Shown in pieces: positions 37,515 to 45,124 of a DNA stretch of 64,000 nucleotides. A program made the translations under genes and the position numbers. The notes under the pieces are model-generated. The model saw only the letters and a list, made by a program, of their open reading frames with translations, was not told where the DNA came from and searched no databases. Within the stretch, counting starts at the first letter, position 1. Every line of letters begins with the position of its first letter. This DNA comes from an uncultured Alphaproteobacteria bacterium (GTDB lineage Bacteria > Pseudomonadota > Alphaproteobacteria > Rs-D84): assembly GCA_944389595.1 (NCBI GenBank), contig CALXMY010000003.1, positions 1 to 64,000 on the forward strand, in the 5' to 3' direction.

Positions 37515-38327
37515 ATGACACAAGGAACACAACTTTTAACAGATAACAATGGAAATGTGGTAACCGCATTCCATGGAACTTATTATGATTTTGATTATTT
37601 CTTCCCTCTTACGCACTTCGGAACAGAATATGCGGCAAAAAGAGTGCTGAATGAGGGTAAACGGAAACGCGACAAGAACATCAATATAAACAAACCAAAG
37701 ATAATTCCCGTTAATTTCAAACGCGGCAACTATGTCAAAATTCCTGATTTGAATAATCACTATACAGATGACTGGCAAGCAATCATATTGGCGCTGCTAT
37801 TAGACAAATCTATTATTGACGACATAAATTCGTTAGTTCCATGGAAAGGGATAGAGCAAAAATGTAAAGTTGCGGCAACAAAGGAACTACCATATCAATA
37901 TGATTTTATACGCGAACAAATCGCACCAGATTCTGTTCAACAAGAATTATCGTTGGAAACTCTGTATAGCCAACCAACCAATGAAAATTTATTTTATCAA
38001 CGCATGATTTTGTTTTTAGAGTCTGTTGGCATAAACGGTTTTACATACCCCAATTTTACAGAGGGTGGCGGTCGGGATTCCTATATAATACTCAGACAAA
38101 ATAATGTTGTTCGCTTGGATAAAAACGTGCCACTGTTGCCGATAAAAAACAATATTACACAATTACAAAAGATCGAAAACGCCTTTGCAGCAAGATACCA
38201 ACCAAGACAGTTAAGCGCATCAGAAATACAAATATGGATAAAAAAACTGCATGATTTTTACGATTTCAAAACATCTGAAATTGCATTGCAAAAACACAAA
38301 GCAGAAATTATTACTCAACAAAAATAG
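37515..38327 (+). CDS. Possible phage-type ADP-ribosyltransferase-like protein
   Basis: 270 residues from ATG 37515. The N-terminus VVTAFHGTYYDFDYFFPLTH then FGTEYAAKRVL resembles the start of phage and toxin ADP-ribosyltransferase-like domains (FHGT..dFd.F...HFGT..AA). The following IIPVNFKRGNYVKIPD and later GINGFTYPNFTEGG, SYIILRQNNVVRLD complete a plausible beta core. I see no clear catalytic Glu motif, so enzyme activity is a guess. It lies at the left edge of the accessory region and has higher AT content than its left neighbours. Confidence 0.45.
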   Translation: MTQGTQLLTDNNGNVVTAFHGTYYDFDYFFPLTHFGTEYAAKRVLNEGKRKRDKNININKPKIIPVNFKRGNYVKIPDLNNHYTDDWQAIILALLLDKSIIDDINSLVPWKGIEQKCKVAATKELPYQYDFIREQIAPDSVQQELSLETLYSQPTNENLFYQRMILFLESVGINGFTYPNFTEGGGRDSYIILRQNNVVRLDKNVPLLPIKNNITQLQKIENAFAARYQPRQLSASEIQIWIKKLHDFYDFKTSEIALQKHKAEIITQQK

Positions 38328-38711
38328 CGTTCCTCAAAAAACACTTTTACATCTTTCCAAAAAAATAAAATTTTATGAAGAAAATCAGCTCGTGAATCGC
38401 GCAGTAAATCCTGCAAAAATAAGCAACGCCCCGCCGCCGGGGCGTGTTTTTTATTGTGGCGGTGCAAGAAACCTTTTACCTTTGGCTTATGAAAAACCTG
38501 CGCCCAACACACGAACGAAATGGTTAAAAACAGGGAAAAACAGGGAATTTCCGCAAAAAACGGTCTTTCTAGGCAATTTTCACACAACTCAGACTAGAAC
38601 ACGCCCGCAGATTTGCGGAGTTTTTACCCTGCCCCGCATAAAAAATCCCTACAAAAATAACAGGGAATTTTTTGGCCTATATCAGGGAGCTTGAGCTCTA
38701 AGTTAGGATTT
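38328..38711. other. Non-coding stretch with two terminators and ACAGGGAA repeats
   Basis: A GC hairpin GCCCCG/CGGGGC with T-run (38429-38453) and CCGCA/TGCGG with TTTTT (38610-38627) are visible. AACAGGGAA recurs at 38527, 38537 and 38661, with a partial copy at 38684. The frames here are not supported as genes. Similar AACAGGGAA strings are found beside recombinase genes in other Alphaproteobacteria as far as I recall. Confidence 0.45.
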
Positions 38712-39557
38712 TTAGTTTTTTAAAAAATCTATGATTTTATCCGACAAAACCTTTTCTTGGTTTTTGAATACATGATTTGCGTCTGGAATCACAACTGCCC
38801 GTCCGCATGATACAGAATTCGCAACCTTTTGCATGTATTCTTGTGCATTCTCATCTTCCTTGGAACCGATAATTGCTAACACAGGACAGGTTATTTTCTG
38901 AAGTCTGGACATATCGCCCCCCGGTGTTTTGTACGGGATATTATTAATTTTTTTATTGGTAATAAAATCATAATATGTCTGACTAGATATAAGGCACCCA
39001 CCCAATAATTTTTTCGTTAAAAGTTTGTCTGCTTGGTTATTTGCTATATTTTCTTGAGCCTCTTCTAACATCCCTTCGTGCATAGAAAGTTTTGGAAAAT
39101 TTACACTGTCTTGTGGTGCTAATAAAACAAGTTTCTTAAGGTTGGAGGGCTGACGTTCTTGCAAATAATACACGACCTTATTACAACCCAAACTGTGAAC
39201 TACTAAGTGTACAGATTCATAATTTGACACAAATTTTAACCATGCATCAAAATCGTATACACAATCTTCAAAGTGCTCGTATGCGGCACCTTTTCTTATA
39301 TTAGAAAGTTTACCGTCTTCTTTTAAATACGGAAAATCCATAATTTGAAAAGACCCCTGATTGTGTGCAAACAAGAAATCCATTCCGTTTTTAAGACAAT
39401 CGTCCGCCAAAACACGTGCAAATTTACTTTCCAAGAAATTACCTGCAAGCCCTGGCATAAACAAGACACAAGATTTGTTGTCGTGGCTGGCAAAAAATCC
39501 ATTTAGAAATATATTTTGTTCTGTTTTCACTTCTGTATATGTAAATTGCACCTGCAT
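38712..39557 (-). CDS. Alpha/beta hydrolase
   Basis: 281 residues. It shows VLFMPGLAGNFLESKFARVL, then HLVVHSLGCNKVVYYLQ (nucleophile elbow HSLG), ITCPVLAIIGSKEDEN (acid) and IPDANHVFKNQEK (His). It resembles DUF1749/UPF0613-type hydrolases. The start at 39557 follows AAAGGGG closely; a TTG at 39585 is an alternative. It lacks a signal peptide. It diverges from the terminase fragment. Confidence 0.75.
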   Translation of the reverse strand: MQVQFTYTEVKTEQNIFLNGFFASHDNKSCVLFMPGLAGNFLESKFARVLADDCLKNGMDFLFAHNQGSFQIMDFPYLKEDGKLSNIRKGAAYEHFEDCVYDFDAWLKFVSNYESVHLVVHSLGCNKVVYYLQERQPSNLKKLVLLAPQDSVNFPKLSMHEGMLEEAQENIANNQADKLLTKKLLGGCLISSQTYYDFITNKKINNIPYKTPGGDMSRLQKITCPVLAIIGSKEDENAQEYMQKVANSVSCGRAVVIPDANHVFKNQEKVLSDKIIDFLKN

Positions 39558-39591
39558 CCCCTTTCTTAAACATAAGAACACTAACAAAACA

Positions 39592-39644
39592 TGTATACTA
39601 AATCAAATAAATTAGACTTTGACAATAATATTTTATAGTATACA
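39592..39644. promoter_or_regulatory. Inverted repeat TGTATACTA/TAGTATACA around a promoter
   Basis: Perfect 9-bp arms (39592-39600 and 39636-39644) flank TTGACA (39619-39624) and overlap a -10-like TACAAT on the plus strand. It lies between divergent genes and may be a repressor site pair. Confidence 0.5.
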
Positions 39645-39688
39645 ATAAGTGAGTCATAAAGGCATATTTAGACGACGTTGTATAGAAA

Positions 39689-40180
39689 ATGAACATTATT
39701 TCTACAATCACAAATGCTTTTTCAGCATGTAGCGTTATAGGTATTAAAAATCAAAAATTATATTTATTGCAAATTTATCGTGAACGATTGGAATTCCCAG
39801 CCCTTTGCAAAAAAATTTCCGAACTGCACGAAGAATACAAAACGAAATACCCATCGGCGCTTATAACTACACTAATAGAAGATGCATCATCGGGCCCGTC
39901 TTTGGCACAGCAATTACAGTATGAACACAGAGATATGAAAGTAACACTAGTCAAACCAGACACAGATAAAATCACACGTCTGGAAAGCGTATCAAGTTAT
40001 ATTGAAAATGGATTGATATTATTTCCAGCAGATGTCGCAAATTGGTGGCAAGATTTTTCCAGTGAACTGTTTACTTTCCCGAACACGACTTTCAAAGACC
40101 AGTGCGATGCTTTTTCACAGTGCCTTCACGTTGCGGCACCAATTGTGACAAAACCTGCCCCACACGTATTTGTTTTCTAA
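39689..40180 (+). pseudogene. C-terminal fragment of a phage terminase large subunit
   Basis: 163 residues matching the nuclease half of TerL: LYLLQIYRERLEFPALCKKI, LIEDASSGPSLAQQLQ, VTLVKPDTDKITRLESVSSY, ENGLILFPAD and FPNTTFKDQCDAFSQCL. The ATPase half is absent and a TAG stop lies two codons before the first Met. It is a prophage relic and should not package DNA, though the nuclease fold itself may still be translated. Confidence 0.75.
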
Positions 40181-40212
40181 GTTGATAAAAAATCGCACAA
40201 GTGGTAAAATAT

Positions 40213-40386
40213 TCCTGATATCGGGAGTTCTGATATCGGGGTGTAGTAACCCGTTTACGAGTGTCCGCAGTGACATAAAACCATCCAACCGTTTGGTTGG
40301 AGGGTTGTGAATATACAGAATAAACAACACAATTCTCGTAAATTGTTACTAACCTCCAACCACCAGATTTCTTGGTGGTTATTTTA
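40213..40386 (+). ncRNA. Structured RNA leader, copy B (attenuator-like)
   Basis: Order: hairpin GATATC/GATATC (40217-40237), GGGG, helix TAGTAAC..TTTACGAG (40244-40261) with CTCGTAAA..GTTACTA (40335-40351), hairpin TCCAACC/GGTTGGA (40284-40301), conserved GGTTGGAGGGTTGTGAATATA, then CCTCCAACC (40353-40361) and terminator AACCACC/GGTGGTT (40358-40380) with ATTTTAT. GGTTGGAGG can instead pair with CCTCCAACC and prevent the terminator. The coding start at 40406 follows GGAGGG. Copy A at 6204-6376 has the same plan with different helix bases. Confidence 0.72.
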
Positions 40387-40405
40387 TAAACCAGCGGAGG
40401 GAAAA

Positions 40406-41557
40406 ATGTCCACAGCAAGAATTGTACAAAGACCGATTATCGTAGATAAATCTGGTAAAACCGTTTCACCAGAACTGGTCAAAATGCCTAACGAGGCTTG
40501 GCTACAAAAATTGCTGCCGACCTGCCCAGATATACTACCAACAGCAGAAATAGACTCTAAATATTCGCAACTTTTTTATATTGCCAGTGAAGTCGCCACA
40601 GAATCCACCAAAACAGGCAAAGGTCATATTGATATTCTGTACGTATCAACAAATGGTAATTTAGTAATTGTTGAAACTAAACTATACCGCAACCCAGAAT
40701 CCAGTCGCCAAGTAATTGGACAAGTTTTGGATTATGCTGTAAGCCTGCACGACACAAAACAGTGGAATTGGGACAAGTTAGAGTCAATTTACAAAGGGAA
40801 AGATTTATACTCAGACATTAAACGCAAATACCCAGAAATCACCAGCAAAGAAAACTTTATTGAAAAAGTAAATGAATCTATTCGCAAAGCCGACTTTCTT
40901 ATGATGATTGTTGGTGATGCAATCAGGCCAAGTGCAGATAAAATAGCAGAATTTATCAACAGCCCAATAGATATGCATCACAGATTGGCTCTTTGCGAAC
41001 TTACAACCTATAAAATGGCAGACAAATTCTTGGTTGTTCCGCGTTTAACAACTTCCACTAATATACTAGAACGGGCAGTAATTACTCTGAAAGATTCAAA
41101 AATTATCGCAACAGAAACAAAGCAACAGCAAGCCACAGAATCAGAATACAAGTACTTTCAAATCTCTATGGAAGACTTTATTTCAGACTTTACAAACAAG
41201 AACACACAGATTACTCCTGATATGTTATCTGCATTTTTTGACGCCTTGCATTCGGCAGGTTTCAGCACAAAAACTGCAACAAAACAGGTTTCTATCGGTA
41301 TTCCGGGCGTAGTGTCTTTATTTCAAATATCAACAGACAGCATATGGTTTACACCATCAAAATTGCAGGCAACATTAAAAGGCACGAAAGCCAAACCCGC
41401 CCTGTCCTATTTATTAGAAAGCCTGAAAGACTTTTTAATAAAAGGTCAAAATCCATACAAAGTTATGAACAAGTTCTACCGTTTGGATTTCTCGGTTATA
41501 AATACCAAACGCACAGAATTTATATCAGCACTTTCTAAGTTTAAGGAAATTGTATAA
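40406..41557 (+). CDS. PD-(D/E)XK nuclease-like protein
   Basis: 383 residues from ATG 40406 with GCGGAGGG upstream. The core GHIDILYVSTNGNLVIVETK, then SSRQVIGQVLDYA, fits a PD-(D/E)XK restriction-like fold (D, ExK, QxxxY). The N-terminal MSTARIVQRPIIV and the C-terminal 180 residues are unassigned; the C-terminus has helical text ending FYRLDF and may bind DNA or a partner. It sits at the left of the restriction operon, convergent with it (3-bp gap), and its expression may be switched by the leader at 40213-40386. Confidence 0.65.
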   Translation: MSTARIVQRPIIVDKSGKTVSPELVKMPNEAWLQKLLPTCPDILPTAEIDSKYSQLFYIASEVATESTKTGKGHIDILYVSTNGNLVIVETKLYRNPESSRQVIGQVLDYAVSLHDTKQWNWDKLESIYKGKDLYSDIKRKYPEITSKENFIEKVNESIRKADFLMMIVGDAIRPSADKIAEFINSPIDMHHRLALCELTTYKMADKFLVVPRLTTSTNILERAVITLKDSKIIATETKQQQATESEYKYFQISMEDFISDFTNKNTQITPDMLSAFFDALHSAGFSTKTATKQVSIGIPGVVSLFQISTDSIWFTPSKLQATLKGTKAKPALSYLLESLKDFLIKGQNPYKVMNKFYRLDFSVINTKRTEFISALSKFKEIV

Positions 41558-41560
41558 ACC

Positions 41561-42010
41561 TTAAAAGTTATAATAAGTTGTGCCACCGATTTTATTTGCA
41601 CTGGATGCTACACGGCGATTACCAATACTTCCCGTTGTATACGTTGTAGCACCTATTCTATTCGTAGTCGTATTAACACGGCTGTCACCGAAACTGCCCG
41701 AATGATAAACAGTATTTCCAATTCTGTTTTCACTGACGTTTACACGCCTATCACCAATAGAGCCACTAGTATAAACCGTTCCACCTATTCTATTAGAGCT
41801 AGTGTTTACCCTTTCATCACCAATACGACCAGTGGTATACGTCGTATTGCCAATTTTATTCGTTGTAGTACTGACATAGTTTCCATCAGAATCACGCCCA
41901 GAACAGTAAACAGTATCACCAATAGTATTACAACTGACACCTGCCAAGCACGACATTGGCGTACAAAAGAATACACCAAGCAGAATAAAAAACGCTGTCA
42001 AAGATCTCAT
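41561..42010 (-). CDS. Secreted protein of 22-residue repeats
   Basis: 149 residues. Signal peptide (FFILLGVFFCTPMSCLAG), then about five repeats of N(K/R)IGxTxYxxGxxGxxRVxxxx, 22 residues each, forming a likely beta-solenoid or beta-hairpin stack. Its ATG overlaps the stop of the GIY-YIG nuclease gene (ATGA), so translation is coupled to a restriction-type operon, which is unexpected for an exported protein. Function unknown. Confidence 0.75.
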   Translation of the reverse strand: MRSLTAFFILLGVFFCTPMSCLAGVSCNTIGDTVYCSGRDSDGNYVSTTTNKIGNTTYTTGRIGDERVNTSSNRIGGTVYTSGSIGDRRVNVSENRIGNTVYHSGSFGDSRVNTTTNRIGATTYTTGSIGNRRVASSANKIGGTTYYNF

Positions 42011-43179
42011 ATTTCCACTATGCTTTGTTGTTCTCTGTCATATTTATATTTTACAATGTCACCAGAAATAAGTAATTCTATGGCTTGTTGGATTATTCCT
42101 AAAGGAACACTAAACCACTCTTTAGGCGAACATCTAGTACCATTATTATCGATAACATCTATCAACACTTGTGCCGATTTAAAAAATTTATGTATTAAAT
42201 CCTCAAATTTTTGTGCATTAACATTATAAATCTTATATGTCTCTACAATTTTTACTTTGGACATTAAGTAAGTAGGTTCATTAATAGCGTTTTTTATTCT
42301 ATCTTCAACTTTTGTACTAGACCAACCTATCTTATATAAATTTGGAATTTCTTTTACTTTTATGTCCTTACTTAAAGATTTCAATATATAAATATAACCT
42401 GTTTCTGCATCTTGCTCATCAATTCCTGCCATATTTTTCAATGTGTTTTCTATATTTTCTGAAACAATTTGACCTTCCGTATACATAGTTTTTGCCAAAG
42501 AATTTTTTAATATGTCAGACTCTGTCCCATTTTCATAAATACATCTTGTTCTGGCCTGCATCCTATGATTACGAAATGAAGCTTTGCCCAAACTATCAAT
42601 ATAAAGCAACATCCCACGTAAAATAAAAAATGTTCCAGGTTTAATACTTCCTTCATTAGAAAACTTCATTAATCTGCGCTTGTTATTTTTTAAATCTTCT
42701 TGGCACGATTTAAATAAAGGTTCAAACTTATCAAAGTCCAAACATTTTTTTTGCTTTGCAACATGATCAAAGGTTCCAACACTCTTGCTTACGGATCTAC
42801 CATGCTTAATGGTAAATATATCATGTTCTGGATCTGTTTTTAACATACCAAAATCATCACTGGCCATAATTTCTTCAATGGTCGATGGCGCAGTTTGTAC
42901 AACATGTTCTGGTAATAACTTATGAACATCAACTTCTTTTAATTTACTAGCTAATTCAGGGATGTCTCGGATCGCCTTTAAGCGCATAAACAACCTTTTT
43001 TCTATAATGTCATCGGGGTTATCTTTAGGCTCTGCATTATGTTCTTCAAAAAATTTATTAATTTCTTCAAACCCAATTACAGTACGTTCTTCCTCTGTCA
43101 AAGGCCGAACAATTGGCTTCGTATATAGTAATCCAAATTCGTCTTCATTAATAATCTGTTGTAGCCAATCTTCTATCAT
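42007..43179 (-). CDS. GIY-YIG (T5orf172-type) nuclease
   Basis: 390 residues. The C-terminal about 130 residues hold the nuclease: GYIYILKSLSKDIK (GIY part), NLYKIGWSSTKVEDRIKN (YIG part with Arg), EDLIHKFF and the SPKEWFSVPL end (Glu/His/Trp), typical of T5orf172/MUG113 domains. The N-terminal 240 residues are charged and helical with no family I can name. It probably acts as the DNA-cutting subunit for the upstream helicase and methyltransferase, to which it is coupled (ATGA overlap at 43176-43179). Confidence 0.8.
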   Translation of the reverse strand: MIEDWLQQIINEDEFGLLYTKPIVRPLTEEERTVIGFEEINKFFEEHNAEPKDNPDDIIEKRLFMRLKAIRDIPELASKLKEVDVHKLLPEHVVQTAPSTIEEIMASDDFGMLKTDPEHDIFTIKHGRSVSKSVGTFDHVAKQKKCLDFDKFEPLFKSCQEDLKNNKRRLMKFSNEGSIKPGTFFILRGMLLYIDSLGKASFRNHRMQARTRCIYENGTESDILKNSLAKTMYTEGQIVSENIENTLKNMAGIDEQDAETGYIYILKSLSKDIKVKEIPNLYKIGWSSTKVEDRIKNAINEPTYLMSKVKIVETYKIYNVNAQKFEDLIHKFFKSAQVLIDVIDNNGTRCSPKEWFSVPLGIIQQAIELLISGDIVKYKYDREQQSIVEI

Positions 43180-45113
43180 TTGGTCGCCTTTTGCTTACGA
43201 ATCTCATCTTTTAAGCATAATAAAGCCTCTGCCAATTCTCGTTCTTTTGGATCGTTAGAATGATAATACGGTTCACGCCCAATTGATTTACGAAATTCTA
43301 AGATTTGCGGCCATAATATGCGCGCTTGATCTAATGTCATCTTAATTCTAGTTGTATCAATAGAATCTTGAATCATTTTGAACATTTTTTTATCAAGTGT
43401 TTTTGACAAAACTTCAAACGCTTTCTGAAATGGGTTAATTGCATCAATAAGATCAATATCTAAATCCACAATATTTATAAATTGATTTGCAATTCTGATA
43501 AATTGTTTATCTCCTACTTGCTCGATATGACCTGCTTTAATAGCCGAATCCGCAACAACTCTTTGTCTTATCTGATCAACTTCGTCATCATCCAAATCCG
43601 GATATGCTGTTCTAATAATTTTTGGTATCAAATGTTTGTTTATAATCAGTGGATCTACGTTGCCAGGAATTGCTTTTTGAATATCGGTATCTTGTAAAAC
43701 CTTGGCCTTCAAATCGTCTAAATCTGTTTCCAAAATTTTACTAACCCTATCCGTAGTATCTTTCAGACCACGAACTTTGATTTCACCTGGTTTATTATCG
43801 CTAGCATCGGATCCTTTGCGTGGTTTAAAGTCGAATTTTGGTGCAATAACCTGTTCCATCAACAAAGAGCAAGTGATGGCTTTCAACATATTTTGTACCG
43901 CCACTGTTGTTTGTTCCTCTGTTGCCGCTGGTTCAGCTATAAGATTTGTAAATTGTGCATGGGTTTTGTTTTCACTATCTCTGGTACAACGTCCAATAAT
44001 CTGCACAACTTCCGTCAAAGATCCTCTGTACCCAATTGTCAAAGTATGTTCACAATAAGGCCAATCAAACCCTTCTTTCGCCATACCAAGAGCAATCAAA
44101 ATATCCAAATCATCTTCACTTTTCATGTTCCGAAGATAAGTCACTACACGATCACGCCCATCTTCTTCCACCAGATCTGCCACTTTCAAAATCTTACCAT
44201 CTAAATGTCTTTTTACATAGATTATACCAGTGTCTTGGTCTTCATGGTCTATTTCGCCTATGACATCTATAATCTTTGAAACCTCTTCATATTTATCTTT
44301 GGTTGAAGCCTGTGAATTAACGTACGGAATATGAATAATTGTTTTCTTGTCGGTATCCAACACATCTTTGATTGCCGAAATATATTGCCCCTGATAAAAA
44401 TGATAACCAATTCCCAAAGACTTCAAATATTTATATCCATTCAATTGTTCATAGTAGTTATAGGTTACACGATCAAATTTATACTCATCCTCAGGCAACA
44501 TAACTGCTATACCATCCCCACGAAAATAAGATCCGGTCATGGCTATAATATGTGCAGTAGATCCAATTATAAGCCCATGAAACAAATCGCCCAGTTTACT
44601 GCTATTTACATCAGCGGAAACATGGTGAAATTCGTCTATGGCCACCAAACAATCATTAAAATCTTCCGCCTTCAGCTGTTCATAAGCAAAACGTAAAGTC
44701 GCATGCGTACAGATCAAAATTCTATCTTTTGGATCCGTTGAATGCATAAAGGCAACAAACTTACCAATCTTGCTTTTATTATCGTCTGCATCTGGGGTAC
44801 AAAGGTTATATTTATCGTCTGGTTCCCAATCTGCAAAAAAGCCGTATGTTGTCAGATCTGTTTTTTTGAATGATGCACCGATTGATCTTTCTGGAACAGC
44901 GACAACGACCTTTCTGATTCCTTGATGTTCCAACTTATCCAGGGCAATAAACATCAATGCACGAGACTTACCAGATGCCGGTGGTGCCTTGATAAGCAAA
45001 TATTTAGATGTTCTGTATGCAAACGCCTTTTCCTGCATTTCACGCATACCAAATTTGTTTGTTTTGGTACTGTTCCCGGTTTGCTCATAATTTACTTCTA
45101 CAACATTCGGCAT
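43176..45113 (-). CDS. DEAD/DEAH-box helicase of a restriction-type system
   Basis: 645 residues. Superfamily 2 motifs are Walker A LIKAPPASGKSRALMF, VVVAVPERSIGAS (Ia), ILICTHATLRFA, DEFH in CLVAIDEFHHVSAD (II), AMTGSYFRGDG (III), IIHIPYVNSQAS (IV), LGMAKEGFDWPYCEHTLTIG (V) and QIIGRCTRDSENK (VI). This is like the motor subunit of restriction or DISARM/Hma-type systems. The C-terminal 230 residues are helical and charged. It starts 11 bp after the methyltransferase stop, with AAAGGATAAACC as ribosome site. Confidence 0.85.
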   Translation of the reverse strand: MPNVVEVNYEQTGNSTKTNKFGMREMQEKAFAYRTSKYLLIKAPPASGKSRALMFIALDKLEHQGIRKVVVAVPERSIGASFKKTDLTTYGFFADWEPDDKYNLCTPDADDNKSKIGKFVAFMHSTDPKDRILICTHATLRFAYEQLKAEDFNDCLVAIDEFHHVSADVNSSKLGDLFHGLIIGSTAHIIAMTGSYFRGDGIAVMLPEDEYKFDRVTYNYYEQLNGYKYLKSLGIGYHFYQGQYISAIKDVLDTDKKTIIHIPYVNSQASTKDKYEEVSKIIDVIGEIDHEDQDTGIIYVKRHLDGKILKVADLVEEDGRDRVVTYLRNMKSEDDLDILIALGMAKEGFDWPYCEHTLTIGYRGSLTEVVQIIGRCTRDSENKTHAQFTNLIAEPAATEEQTTVAVQNMLKAITCSLLMEQVIAPKFDFKPRKGSDASDNKPGEIKVRGLKDTTDRVSKILETDLDDLKAKVLQDTDIQKAIPGNVDPLIINKHLIPKIIRTAYPDLDDDEVDQIRQRVVADSAIKAGHIEQVGDKQFIRIANQFINIVDLDIDLIDAINPFQKAFEVLSKTLDKKMFKMIQDSIDTTRIKMTLDQARILWPQILEFRKSIGREPYYHSNDPKERELAEALLCLKDEIRKQKATK

Positions 45114-45124
45114 GGTTTATCCTT

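Noticed and set aside
38251-38694. 147-residue ORF overlapping the ART-like gene
   Set aside because: It reads through a terminator hairpin and the ACAGGGAA repeats and lacks a ribosome site or recognisable protein text.
39130-39150. GGTTGGAGGG inside the hydrolase gene, considered as part of a leader RNA
   Set aside because: It is in coding frame for a conserved strand (NLKKLVLL) and lacks all partner helices.
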